DNA of 64,000 bases from contig NZ_QFWW01000024.1 of assembly GCF_003265345.1 (NCBI RefSeq), forward strand, positions 284,088 through 348,087, written 5' to 3'. The first letter of the stretch is position 1. The number at the start of each line of letters is the position of its first letter. The notes under the pieces were generated by a model, which did not search any database, was not told the DNA's origin, and saw only the letters and a program-made list of their open reading frames with translations. A program made the translations under genes and the position numbers. Shown here one piece after another: positions 40,776-49,117 of this stretch. The DNA comes from Lentzea terrae (GTDB taxonomy: Bacteria > Actinomycetota > Actinomycetes > Mycobacteriales > Pseudonocardiaceae).

Positions 40776-41747
40776 TCACCCGACGACCCGGCGGATCACC
40801 GAGATGGGTCCGATGGAGTCGATGTTCGCGACCTTGACCGGCACGCCCTCGGTGGACGCGTGCACCGCGCGAACGTTGTCCACGGCCATCGCCACGTGCG
40901 ATTGTCCCGAGTAGTAGATGATCAAGTCACCGGGCGCGACCTCGCCGCGGCTCACGGCCCGGCCGACCTTCGCCTGGTCGTAGGTGACGCGCGGGATGGA
41001 CACACCGGCGTCCCGGTACGAGGCCTGCGTGAGCGAAGAGCAGTCCCACGAGCCGGGCCCGTTCGAACCGAAGACGTACGGCTTGCCCTGCTGGCTCAGC
41101 GCGAACTGCAGCGCCCTCCCGGCCGCGCCGGCGGGCGCGTTCACGGTGACCTTGGGGCCGGTAGCAGCCAAGGTCTGCTTCTGCGGCGCGGACAACGACT
41201 GGTACCTGGCGCGCGCGGCCCCCACCTGCTGGTCCATGGCGGCTTTGCGGACGGTCACGTCCGCGACCAGCTTTTCCGCCGCTGCGGCCGCGGCCGTGGC
41301 GTCGGAGCGCGCCTTCTTGGCCGCGTCCAGCTTGGCGTTCATCCGCGTCACGGCGTCGTTCTGGTCGGTGGCGATGATGTTCATCGCCTGCATCCGCTCC
41401 AGGAAGTCCTGCTGGGACGTCGAGGTCAGGAACGCCGAAAGGTTGTTGAGCCGAGCGCCCTCGAACGACGCCGTGGTGAGCACGTCGACCTGGCCCCGGT
41501 ACTGCTCGGACTCGGCCAGCGCCTGCTTCTCGGCCTCCGTCGCGATGCCCACGATCGCGTTCGCCTTCGAGAGGTCACCGGTGGCCTTGAGGTGGTCCTG
41601 GGTGAGCTTCTCGGCGTGGTGCGTCAGGTCGGTGTACGCCTTGAGCGCCTCGTCGGCTGGTTGCGCGTGCGCCGTTGGCATCGACACCACCGTCGCGGCG
41701 ACCACGGCGGCCATAGCGGTCGTCCTTGCAGCACGTCGGCCGGGCAC
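40776..41747 (-). CDS. NlpC/P60 peptidoglycan endopeptidase, copy 2
   Basis: A protein of 323 residues from GTG 41747. Signal peptide to about AHAQP (residue 30), coiled coil at 35-190, then the NlpC/P60 domain with Cys236 in GSWDCSSLTQASY, His284 in SGQSHVAMAV and His296. The same layout as copy 1 shows tandem duplication. Its ribosome site (GAGGAGG) is in the 3' arm of an 11-base perfect hairpin (41751-41787), unlike copy 1, so the two copies are probably regulated differently. The 222 bases between the copies contain no gene; I see the first copy's promoter region but no recognisable ydaO-type c-di-AMP riboswitch. Confidence 0.92.
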   Translation of the reverse strand: MPGRRAARTTAMAAVVAATVVSMPTAHAQPADEALKAYTDLTHHAEKLTQDHLKATGDLSKANAIVGIATEAEKQALAESEQYRGQVDVLTTASFEGARLNNLSAFLTSTSQQDFLERMQAMNIIATDQNDAVTRMNAKLDAAKKARSDATAAAAAAEKLVADVTVRKAAMDQQVGAARARYQSLSAPQKQTLAATGPKVTVNAPAGAAGRALQFALSQQGKPYVFGSNGPGSWDCSSLTQASYRDAGVSIPRVTYDQAKVGRAVSRGEVAPGDLIIYYSGQSHVAMAVDNVRAVHASTEGVPVKVANIDSIGPISVIRRVVG

Positions 41748-41750
41748 GCG

Positions 41751-41787
41751 GCCTCCTCAGAGAGTCGGGAACAACTTCTGAGGAGGC
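41751..41787 (-). promoter_or_regulatory. hairpin covering the ribosome site of NlpC/P60 copy 2
   Basis: GCCTCCTCAGA at 41751-41761 pairs perfectly over 11 bases with TCTGAGGAGGC at 41777-41787. On the transcript of the leftward gene, the 3' arm contains GAGGAGG directly before GTG 41747, so the folded RNA hides the ribosome site. It may also end transcription of the zinc-ribbon gene upstream. Confidence 0.55.
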
Positions 41788-41820
41788 GTACGGCCGGACG
41801 GTCCACGAGGTTCAGCCCGA

Positions 41821-42138
41821 TCACGCCGCCCGGCGTGCCTCGATCGAGGCACGGCAGGCGGCGATCAGGCGGTTGGTGGCCGCGCTGCCCCCGCGCCCAC
41901 AGCGGGGGCAGCGCATCGCGACATCACCGGAGACCTCGTCGACCACCACGCCGAGTTCGGCGTCGCAGCCGCGGCACCAGCGGTGGCGCGTGACCGGGTT
42001 GACGTGCACGGGAGATGCCACGCACTGGTGAATCCACCTCCCGTGCACGTGGCAGGTCAGGCGGTCGTCGGGCGCCAGCACGCCGTCGTCCTCCGCGAGG
42101 TCTTCCTCGACCAGCGTCGCGATGAGATTGGCGATCAT
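41821..42138 (-). CDS. small zinc-ribbon protein of unknown function
   Basis: A protein of 105 residues. Cysteines are arranged C29...C39, then WCRGC (C55, C58) and RCPRC (C77, C80), so the second half is a CxxC-18-CxxC zinc ribbon. CHVHGRWIHQC could add a second site with His30 and His32. The N-terminal helix is acidic (LIATLVEEDLAEDDG) and the C-terminus is a basic helix. No known family is recognised. It lies between the MFS gene and NlpC/P60 copy 2 on the same strand. Confidence 0.65.
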   Translation of the reverse strand: MIANLIATLVEEDLAEDDGVLAPDDRLTCHVHGRWIHQCVASPVHVNPVTRHRWCRGCDAELGVVVDEVSGDVAMRCPRCGRGGSAATNRLIAACRASIEARRAA

Positions 42139-42168
42139 GACGTCCTCCGATCCGAAGTCCTGCCTCTG

Positions 42169-43353
42169 CTAACTCGTCGAAGGAGCGAGCTCCGAATCGA
42201 CACGGGACGCCAATTTTTTGAGCGCCCACGCACACCCGAGCCCCACCGACGTGAGAGCGAGCCAAGGCACCCATGGCACACCCGCGCGCGCTGCAGCGTC
42301 GAACGCAATTCCGGTGAGTAGATTGCCGAGCAGGATCCCGACGCCCACGACCGTGTTGTAGAGGCCGTAGTGCGTGGCCACGAGCCGGTCACCCGACAGC
42401 GAGACGATCTTGTCCATCTCGAACGGGAACACCACCATCGTGCCCAGCGCGAGCAGCGCCGCACACAGGACCAGCCCGGCCCAGCCGCCGAAAACCGCGG
42501 GCAGGAAGGCCAAACCCAGGATCAGCAGGCCGACGACCAGTGACCGGTCCGGCCCGAACCGCATCCGCGCCCACGCCGTGACCCGCAGCTGGCCCACGAC
42601 CGCCAGCACGCCCGACACGGCGAACAGCACGGCCGTCAGCACCGCCGACCCGGAGGCCAGCGGCAGTGCCAGGTAGACCTGGAACGACAGCACGTACGAC
42701 CCGGTCATCGCCACCGCGAAGAGCACGAACCGCCGGTTCGAGAACACCAGCCGCCAGTCCGCCAGCACGGAATCCCCGGACGCCTGGCCGGAACGCGCGG
42801 GCAGCGACCGCCACTGCAACACGGTCAGCACCAGGAAGACCGAAGCCGCCACCAGGCACGTCACCCGGAAGTCCACAGCGGTCAGCGCGAGCCCGATGAG
42901 CGGCCCGACCAGAATTCCGGTCTGGTAGAAGACGTTGAACAACGCGAACGCTTCAACGCGCCGAGGACCGGCATCGGCCGCCACATAAGCGCGCACGGCC
43001 GGGTTGAACAACGCCCCGGCGAACCCGGTGAGAGCCGACGCGATCACCAGCGCCGGCAGTCCGTCCACGAGCCCGAGCAACGCGAATCCGCCGGTCCGCA
43101 ACGCACAGCCCGCCACGATCAACGGCTTGTACCCCAAGCGATCCGCGAGAGTTCCGCCGATCAGGAACATGCCCTGCTGCGCGAAGTTCCGCACTCCCAA
43201 GACGAGCCCGACGGCCCATCCGGCCAGCGCCAGCGTGACCGACAGGTGCGAGGCCAGGTACGGCATCAACGTGTAGAAGCCGACGTTGATGCTGAACTGG
43301 TTGAGCAGCAACAACTGCACGCTGCGGTCGAACGAGCGGAACTGCGCGATCAC
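42169..43353 (-). CDS. MFS transporter, coupled to a cysteine-synthase-like gene
   Basis: A protein of 394 residues. GTG 43353 overlaps the stop of the upstream gene as GTGA; the open frame further up is a shadow. Twelve membrane helices are visible, with the MFS motif A region GGTLADRLGYKPLIVAGCALR between helices 2 and 3 and ALTGFAGALFNPAVRAYVA in helix 4 to 5. This resembles drug or amino-acid exporters of the DHA1 type. Coupling to a PLP enzyme of the cysteine synthase family suggests export of its product, for example a modified amino acid (inference). If the upstream gene is really broken, coupled translation of this transporter would also suffer. Confidence 0.82.
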   Translation of the reverse strand: MIAQFRSFDRSVQLLLLNQFSINVGFYTLMPYLASHLSVTLALAGWAVGLVLGVRNFAQQGMFLIGGTLADRLGYKPLIVAGCALRTGGFALLGLVDGLPALVIASALTGFAGALFNPAVRAYVAADAGPRRVEAFALFNVFYQTGILVGPLIGLALTAVDFRVTCLVAASVFLVLTVLQWRSLPARSGQASGDSVLADWRLVFSNRRFVLFAVAMTGSYVLSFQVYLALPLASGSAVLTAVLFAVSGVLAVVGQLRVTAWARMRFGPDRSLVVGLLILGLAFLPAVFGGWAGLVLCAALLALGTMVVFPFEMDKIVSLSGDRLVATHYGLYNTVVGVGILLGNLLTGIAFDAAARAGVPWVPWLALTSVGLGCAWALKKLASRVDSELAPSTS

Positions 43354-44417
43354 GCCGTCACCGCCAGAGGGTCCACAACGGACCGACACATCGTCCACGA
43401 CAGCACTTCGCGTTCTCCCAAAGACGAGATCTCCAGCGGATCCGCGGCCGGAACCACGTCCAGCAAGCCGTGCGAGGCGCAGTACTCGTCGCTGAACACG
43501 GTGTCGAAGTAGCGCTGCGGCCCGTCCGGGAACACGGCGGCGATCCGCGTGTCCGCCGGAGAAGTCCGCGCCAACCAGGACGCCACCAGAGCAACGGCGC
43601 CCACGCTCCAGCCACCGCTCGCGTAGTGCCGCGAAGCCAGCGTCCGGCACGCCCACACCGCCTCGCCGGGGTTCACCCAGTGCACCTGGTCGAACGCCGG
43701 GTAGTCGACGTTGCGCGGGAAGATGCTCGACCCGAGCCCGCGCATCAGCCGGGTCCGGGCCGGCTGCCCGAAGATCGTCGAGCCGATCGCATCGACGCCG
43801 ACCAGCCGCAACGCCGGGAAGTGCCGCCGCAGCGCCGAAGCCACCCCGGCGGAGTGCCCACCGGTGCCCACCGCGCAGACGAGCACGTCGACGTGTCCGA
43901 GTTGAGCGGCCAGTTCGTCCGCCAGCGGCGCGTACCCGGCCACGTTGTCCGGGTTGTTGTACTGGTCAGGGCAGTACGCGCCGGGCAGCGACGAGAGCAG
44001 TGCCGCCACTCGCGGCGCGCCGCGCCTCCTGCCAGCCGCCGGTCGGGTGCGGGCTCTCCACCAGGTCCACGGTGGCCCCGTAGGCGCGGAGCATCCGCCG
44101 GATGATCGGCTCCAGGCCGGGATCGGTCACCAGCGTGACCGGGATGTCGTGCACCACCCCGGCGAGCGCCAGCCCGAGGCCGAGCGTGCCGCTGGTCGAC
44201 TCGACGATGTGGCCGTCCGCCGACAGGTCACCGCGTTCCAGCGCGCGGCCGATCATGTGCAGGGCGGCGCGATCTTTCATGCCACCGCCGGGGTTGGCGC
44301 ACTCCAGCTTCGCCCAGAAGCCGGACGGGGAGTGCGGGAGAGCTCGTCGATCCACAGCACGGGCGTGTTGCCCACGATGCCCGCAGGCGTGTTGCGGTCG
44401 AGAACAGGAACAGACAT
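43350..44417 (-). pseudogene. PLP-dependent cysteine synthase family enzyme with two compensating frameshifts
   Basis: ATG 44417 (GAGGGA six bases upstream) begins MSVPVLDRNTPAGIVGNTPVLWIDELSR. The reading then moves to a second frame for LPHSPSGFWAKLECANPGGGMKDRAALHMIGRAL, with the PLP lysine in GGGMKDRAA, and on to HPTGGWQEARRAA. It returns to the first frame at about 44000 for VAALLSSLPGAYCPDQYNNPDNVAGY, then VCAVGTGGHSAGVA (phosphate loop) and on to the stop at 43350. The shift near 44333 needs one added base and that near 44003 one removed base, so they cancel. All family motifs survive; only the frame is broken. Either two sequence errors lie 330 bases apart or the gene is a recent pseudogene. 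The substrate is unknown. Confidence 0.75.
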
Positions 44418-44470
44418 GGGAATCCCTCGGAAGGATTGGTCATGGGCCGGTTCGAGAGCGCGCGTCAACG

Positions 44471-44496
44471 TGACAGGACCGCAGAAAGTCCTGTCA
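44471..44496 (-). terminator. 9-bp hairpin between small secreted protein and cysteine-synthase-like gene
   Basis: TGACAGGAC at 44471-44479 pairs perfectly with GTCCTGTCA at 44488-44496 around an eight-base loop. It sits after the stop at 44522 on the leftward strand and 54 bases before ATG 44417. No T-run follows, so terminator or leader element is undecided. Confidence 0.4.
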
Positions 44497-44521
44497 GGGC
44501 ACGCAAAAGAGGGGTTCGGCC

Positions 44522-44893
44522 TTACGTCCGGGAGATGCCGAGGTCGAGCAGTAGTGTGCGCCCGGAGCGCGGTTGCTCGTGGCGCCACTGACACGAATGC
44601 GGGGTGGCGGCGGTCTGCGTGACCGGTCCGTCGTCGAAGTCAGGCAGCGCAACGGAAGCGGCGCCGGCCTGAACGGCAGCCGGAGCGGGCGTGGCGGCAG
44701 ACAGGTGGTGGGTGTCGCCGTGGTGACAGAACTCACCGGAGAAGTCCCCGGAGAAATCCACCGCGATGCCCGGTGTGAACGCGCCGTGGTGCGCCGGCTC
44801 AGGTGGGCACGCCGGGTGGAGCACGAACACCGCGAGAAGCATCAGCACGACGACGACGGCATTTCGACGCCCTGTCGTCAGATGGTTCCGCAC
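44522..44893 (-). CDS. small secreted or membrane-anchored His/Cys protein, unknown
   Basis: About 123 residues from GTG 44893 (VRNHLTTGRRNAVVVVLMLLAVFVLHPACPPEPAHHG); TTG 44902 is an alternative. A single hydrophobic segment at 13-28 is a signal or anchor. The outside part has three cysteines (HPACPPE, GEFCHHGD, HSCQWRHE) and several histidines (PAHHG, CHHGDTHH), a composition that could bind metal or form disulphides. No family is recognised. It precedes the cysteine-synthase-like gene and MFS gene on the same strand and faces the iron-regulated siderophore gene, but does not share its iron box by position. Confidence 0.55.
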   Translation of the reverse strand: MRNHLTTGRRNAVVVVLMLLAVFVLHPACPPEPAHHGAFTPGIAVDFSGDFSGEFCHHGDTHHLSAATPAPAAVQAGAASVALPDFDDGPVTQTAATPHSCQWRHEQPRSGRTLLLDLGISRT

Positions 44894-44936
44894 GGTTACC
44901 AACCTACCGGTGTGGCGGATCTTGTAAAGCGGCCTG

Positions 44937-44960
44937 TTAGGTTAGGTAAAGCTAACCTCA
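44937..44960. promoter_or_regulatory. two overlapping IdeR/DmdR-type iron boxes
   Basis: TTAGGTTAGGTAAAGCTAA (44937-44955) and TTAGGTAAAGCTAACCTCA (44942-44960) each match the 19-base consensus TTAGGTTAGGCTAACCTAA at about 15-16 positions, offset by five bases. They end 12 bases before GTG 44973 and should repress the siderophore-binding protein gene when iron is plentiful. Confidence 0.8.
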
Positions 44961-44972
44961 GGAGGTGGACAG

Positions 44973-45965
44973 GTGCGCAGGACAGTCGCCGCGGTGCTGC
45001 TGCTCGGCCTAGTGGCCGGGTGCGGTGGGAACGCTCCAACGGAGCAGTCGGGTGGCCAGTGGTCGTTCAAGGACGACCGCGGCAAGGAGGTCACCGCGCC
45101 GAAGCGGCCGGAACGCGTGGTCGCGCAGGTGTCCGCGGCGGGTGCACTCAAGGACTACGGGATCAACGTGGTCGGCACGTTCGGCCCGCTCAAGCGCGCT
45201 GACGGCAGCACCGACCCCGAGGCGGGCAGCATCGACCCGAGCCAGGTCACCGACATCACCGGCCCCGGCTATGGCGAGATCGACTTCGAGAAGTTCGCCG
45301 CGCTGAACGTCGACCTGGTCGTCGCCGGCTACTACCCCGAGGTCACCGGGCTCTGGCACCTCACGGCCGAGTTCGAGGAGAAGGTGCTCAAGGTCGCCCC
45401 GACCGTCGGCATCGGACAGTCGAAGATCCAGCTGCCGGACGGGATCAAGCGCTTCCGCGAGCTCGCCAAGGCCCTCGGCGCGGACGTCGACTCGGCCAAG
45501 GTCAAGGCCGACGAGGAAGCCTTCACCAAGGCCGCCGAACGGCTCAAGGCCGTGGGCAAGAAGATGACGGCCGCCGGCCAGAAGATCCAGGTCGTCGGCG
45601 CGGACCCCAAGCTCCTCTACGTCGCGGTGCCCGCCCGCAACCCCGACCTCGACTGGTACGCCAAGGAGCTCGGCCTGCCGTTGCTGACGCCGGACAAGCC
45701 CGACAGCGAGGGCGGCGGCTACTTCCAGTCGCTGTCGTGGGAGAACGCCGGCACCTACAAGGAACACGTGATCATGTGGGACACCCGCGCGCACGTGCTC
45801 GACCCGGAGAAGATGAAGGAGGGCCACCCGGTCTTCCAGGCGTTGCCCGCCGTGCAGGCCAACCGGTTCGTGGAGTGGAACGCGGTCGCGCCGCTGAGCT
45901 ACTCCTCCTACGCCAAGATCATGAACAAATTGGCTGACCAGCTCGAACAAGTGTTGGCACGATGA
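44973..45965 (+). CDS. siderophore ABC transporter substrate-binding lipoprotein
   Basis: A protein of 330 residues from GTG 44973 with GGAGGTG six bases upstream. Lipobox LVAGC puts the lipidated cysteine at residue 17. The mature protein has the periplasmic-binding fold of the FecB/FepB class: FKDDRGKEVTAPKRPERVVAQVSAAGALKDYGINVVGTFG, DFEKFAALNVDLVVAGYYPEV, a long central helix rich in Lys/Ala, and LGLPLLTPDK. It captures a ferric siderophore outside the membrane. No permease or ATPase gene follows; instead an MFS gene starts four bases after the stop. Control by the overlapping iron boxes is strongly suggested by their position. Confidence 0.9.
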   Translation: MRRTVAAVLLLGLVAGCGGNAPTEQSGGQWSFKDDRGKEVTAPKRPERVVAQVSAAGALKDYGINVVGTFGPLKRADGSTDPEAGSIDPSQVTDITGPGYGEIDFEKFAALNVDLVVAGYYPEVTGLWHLTAEFEEKVLKVAPTVGIGQSKIQLPDGIKRFRELAKALGADVDSAKVKADEEAFTKAAERLKAVGKKMTAAGQKIQVVGADPKLLYVAVPARNPDLDWYAKELGLPLLTPDKPDSEGGGYFQSLSWENAGTYKEHVIMWDTRAHVLDPEKMKEGHPVFQALPAVQANRFVEWNAVAPLSYSSYAKIMNKLADQLEQVLAR

Positions 45966-45969
45966 CTGC

Positions 45970-47169
45970 GTGCTGACGCTGTTGAAGGAGAACGGCCCGT
46001 TGCGTGTGCTCAGCACCGCACGGGTCGTTTCTGTTGTGGGGGACGCGCTCAGCCTCGTCACGCTGATGCTGCACGTGCAGTCCGTGGTGGGGAAAGCGAT
46101 CGCGGTGGCCGCGCTGCTGCTGGTCGGTGACTTCGCGCCGTCGTTGCTCAGCCCGGTCACCGGTCTCATCAGCGACCGGTTCGACCGGCGCACCGTGATG
46201 ATCGTCTGCGAGGTCGCCCAGTGCGCGTTGCTGGCGGTCATCGCCTTCACGCTGCCGCCGTTGCCCGTTCTGCTCGTGCTGGTCGGTGTCCGCGCGATGC
46301 TCGGGCAGATCTTCATCCCGGCCTCGCGAGCGGCGGTGCCGAGCCTGGTGGCGGAGAAGGACCTCCCGCAGGCGAACACCGTGCTGGGGTTCGGGGCCAA
46401 CAGCGCGGACGTCGTCGGGCCGTTGCTTGCCGCCGTGCTGCTGCAGTTCATGAGCACCCGAGGCGTGCTGCTCGTGGACGCCGTGTCGTTCGGGGTGTCG
46501 GCGTTGTTGTTGCTGCGGCTGCCGAAGCTGATCGTGCCGGGGGAACCGGGCGGGTCCGTGTTCGCCGACGTGAAGGACGGACTCGGCGCGATCTGGCGCG
46601 GGCGCGCGTTGCGGATCGTCTTCCTCGGCTTCTGCGGTGTCGTCGCGTGCACCGCGATCGACGACGTCGCGATCATCCAGCTCACCAAGGAGACGTTCCA
46701 CGCGTCCGACAGCGCGGCCGGCGTCCTGCTCGCGGCGGTCGGCATCGGTCTGCTGGCCGGGTTCGCGCTGCTGGCCAGGGGAGCGACGCGGATCGGCATG
46801 GTCGCGTTGCTCGTGACGGGGTTCGTCGTCAGCAGCGCGGGCAACCTGCTGACCGGCTTCGCGTGGGGCGTGGCGGCGGCGTTCACGGTGCAGACGGTGC
46901 GCGGGCTCGGCATCGCGGCGATGGACGTCGCGCACAGCACGCTCATCCAACGGCTCGCGCCCGCGGACAAGGTGGGCAGGGTCTTCGGCAACTTCTACGG
47001 CGGAATCGGTGTGGCGGCGGCGATCGGCTACGTCGGCGGTGGTCTGCTGCTGGACGCCGTCGGTCCTGCGCTGACCTTCGTCCTCACTGGTCTTGCCGGC
47101 GTTTTGGTGGCGGTTTGGGTGGTTGCCGCTGCCCGCGCAAGAGGTGTTGAGTGGGAATCAGCCTCTTGA
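45970..47169 (+). CDS. MFS transporter, EntS-like (siderophore export suspected)
   Basis: A protein of 399 residues from GTG 45970, four bases after the siderophore-binding gene, so certainly in its iron-controlled transcript. Twelve membrane helices. The motif A region is GLISDRFDRRTVMIVCEVAQ, then VRAMLGQIFIPASRAAVPSLVAEKDLPQANTVLGFGANSADVVGPLL, as in the EntS/MdfA-like group with the PSLV...LPxANxL pattern. EntS-type proteins export siderophores. The nearest siderophore-related neighbour is only the binding protein; biosynthesis genes are not in the window. A macrolide or drug exporter role is the alternative. Confidence 0.82.
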   Translation: MLTLLKENGPLRVLSTARVVSVVGDALSLVTLMLHVQSVVGKAIAVAALLLVGDFAPSLLSPVTGLISDRFDRRTVMIVCEVAQCALLAVIAFTLPPLPVLLVLVGVRAMLGQIFIPASRAAVPSLVAEKDLPQANTVLGFGANSADVVGPLLAAVLLQFMSTRGVLLVDAVSFGVSALLLLRLPKLIVPGEPGGSVFADVKDGLGAIWRGRALRIVFLGFCGVVACTAIDDVAIIQLTKETFHASDSAAGVLLAAVGIGLLAGFALLARGATRIGMVALLVTGFVVSSAGNLLTGFAWGVAAAFTVQTVRGLGIAAMDVAHSTLIQRLAPADKVGRVFGNFYGGIGVAAAIGYVGGGLLLDAVGPALTFVLTGLAGVLVAVWVVAAARARGVEWESAS

Positions 47170-47181
47170 GGGGAGAAGGCG

Positions 47182-48186
47182 ATGTGGGGGAAACGCATTG
47201 CTGTCCTTGTGTTTTCACTGTTGTTGACCGGTTTTGCGGTGTCGGTCGCGCACGCCGGCACCGGGGTGACGCCGGCGTCGACGTCGTGGGTGTCCGCTGA
47301 TCGCGGCTGGGTGCTGGGCGTCGACACGTTGTGCCCGACTTTCAAGTGCACGCAGCTCGTCCGCACGCTCGACGGCGGCGCGTCGTGGACTCGGGTGACG
47401 ACGCCGCCGTTGTCGATCCCGGAAGCCGACCGGTTGCGGGTGATGTTCGCGAACGACGCCGCCGGCATGGTGACCAACGGTGAGCAGCTGTTCGTCACCA
47501 GCAACGGCGGCAACCGCTGGGAAGCGTCGGGGATCAAGGGAACCGTTGGCGCCCTTGGGTTCGACCACTCCGGTTTCCTCGCGGTGAGCTACGACGGCAC
47601 TTCGTCGCGGTTGTTCCACCGCGAGCTGTGGTTCGGTTCGTGGCAGCCGGTGCCGGGCATCGAGGTCAAGGGCCAGGCGTTCGGGGAGATCGCGGACGGG
47701 CAGGTCGCGTTGTCCACGTTCGGTGAGGAGAACCGGTACTGGACGCGGTCGCCGGCGGGGTGGATGGAGGAGCCTCCGCCGTGCGACATCTTCGCGGCCA
47801 CCCAGCTCGGCGCGGTCGGCACCGACAGGTATGCGTTGTGCAGCTTCGATCCCGGGTTCGGGAACATGACCAAGGAGCTGCGCAAGTCCGAGGGCGGGCC
47901 GTTCAAGACGGTGAGCGTGCCGCCGCGTGAGGGCATCACGACGGGCTTCGCGATCTCGTCCGAGGCGGCGCTCGTGGCCGCGACCGGGCGCGATTGGTCG
48001 TTCGTGCACCGCGGTGTCGGCGAGAAGTGGGAGACGCCTCTGGTTTTGGGCGGGCCGCCGTTGGAGGACCTGGCGTTCTCCTCCTCGCGGCACGCCACAC
48101 TGGTGCGCGGTGGCCCTGGTCAGGAGTTCGCCGAGGTGTACCGGACCGATGACGCCGGATCGAACTGGAAGCTCCTGAAGATCTAG
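47182..48186 (+). CDS. secreted beta-propeller protein (BNR/sialidase-like repeats)
   Basis: A protein of 334 residues from ATG 47182 with GAGGGGAGAAGG upstream. The signal peptide ends near AHAGTG (residue 26). Repeated blades contain the Asp-box-like pattern S-x-D-x-G-x-x-W: STSWVSADRGWVLGV, RTLDGGASWTRV, VTSNGGNRWEAS and RTDDAGSNWKLL. Cysteines CPTFKC and CDIFAA/LCSFD suggest two disulphides. No sialidase catalytic residues are apparent, so it is more likely a binding or scaffold propeller. It follows the MFS gene by 12 bases and may share its transcript. Confidence 0.7.
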   Translation: MWGKRIAVLVFSLLLTGFAVSVAHAGTGVTPASTSWVSADRGWVLGVDTLCPTFKCTQLVRTLDGGASWTRVTTPPLSIPEADRLRVMFANDAAGMVTNGEQLFVTSNGGNRWEASGIKGTVGALGFDHSGFLAVSYDGTSSRLFHRELWFGSWQPVPGIEVKGQAFGEIADGQVALSTFGEENRYWTRSPAGWMEEPPPCDIFAATQLGAVGTDRYALCSFDPGFGNMTKELRKSEGGPFKTVSVPPREGITTGFAISSEAALVAATGRDWSFVHRGVGEKWETPLVLGGPPLEDLAFSSSRHATLVRGGPGQEFAEVYRTDDAGSNWKLLKI

Positions 48187-48199
48187 ATACTCTGGCTGC

Positions 48200-49117
48200 A
48201 TGGAGCCTTACGACCTGGGGATGCTCGACGTCGGCGACGGAAACCAGATCCACTGGTACGTCCTCGGCAATCCGGACGGCAAGCCCGCCGTGCACCTGCA
48301 CGGCGGGCCTGGGGCTCCGGCGAAGTACGCGGGCAAGTCGTTCGACCTGCAGAAGTTCAAGGTGGTCGTGTTCCACCAGCGCGGCTGCGGCAAGAGCACA
48401 CCGCACGCGAGTGACCCGGCCGCGGACATGAGCGTGAACACCACGGACCACCTGATCGCGGACATCGAAAAGCTGCGCGAGCACCTCGGCATCGAGAAGT
48501 GGTTGGTGTACGGAGGTTCGTGGGGCAGCACGCTCGCTCTCGCCTACGCGCAACGGCACCCTGAGCGCGTCACCGAGATGATCCTGATCGCGGTCACCAC
48601 GGCGTCGAAGCGCGAGCTGGACTGGCTGTACAAGGGCGTTTCCCGGTTCTTCCCGGAAGCGTGGGCCCGGTTCAGCGCGCATGTCGCCGACGCGCCGGAC
48701 GTGGTGCGCGCCTACGCAGACCTGATGGAAGACCCCTCACGGCGTGACCAGGCCGCCGCCGAGTGGTGCTGGTGGGAGGACACCGTGCTGTCGCTCGAAA
48801 GCTTCGGCAGCCCGGCGGTGTTCAGCGACCGGCCGGACGACGACCTCATCGCGTTCGTGCGGATCTGCTCGCACTACTACGCGAGTCTGGGTTTCCTCGA
48901 GGACGGCTCACTTGTGCGCGACATCGGCAAGCTCGCGGGCATCCCGGCCGCGTTGATCCACGGCCGGCGCGACATGAGCTGCCCCGCCGACACGGCGTGG
49001 CAGCTGGCGCAGGCGTGGCCGGACGCCGAACTGGCCCTCGTGGACGACAGTGGCCACAAGGGCAGCCCCGCGTTCAACGAGGCGATTCAGGCCGCGGTCA
49101 GGAGGTTTTCCCCATGA
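48200..49117 (+). CDS. pip: prolyl aminopeptidase (alpha/beta hydrolase)
   Basis: A protein of 305 residues, the usual length for this enzyme. HLHGGPGAPAKY is the HGGPG oxyanion motif; VVFHQRGCGKSTPHA is the DQRGxGxS motif; the nucleophile is in VYGGSWGSTLALAYAQRHPERV (GGSWGS). The acid is probably in IHGRRDMSCPADTAW and the histidine in DDSGHKGSPAF. WCWWEDTVLS in the cap gives the usual aromatic pocket for N-terminal proline. It removes N-terminal proline from peptides in the cytoplasm. GATACT (48186-48191) eight bases before the ATG could be a -10 for a leaderless message. The stop overlaps the DUF1992 start as ATGA. Confidence 0.9.
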   Translation: MEPYDLGMLDVGDGNQIHWYVLGNPDGKPAVHLHGGPGAPAKYAGKSFDLQKFKVVVFHQRGCGKSTPHASDPAADMSVNTTDHLIADIEKLREHLGIEKWLVYGGSWGSTLALAYAQRHPERVTEMILIAVTTASKRELDWLYKGVSRFFPEAWARFSAHVADAPDVVRAYADLMEDPSRRDQAAAEWCWWEDTVLSLESFGSPAVFSDRPDDDLIAFVRICSHYYASLGFLEDGSLVRDIGKLAGIPAALIHGRRDMSCPADTAWQLAQAWPDAELALVDDSGHKGSPAFNEAIQAAVRRFSP

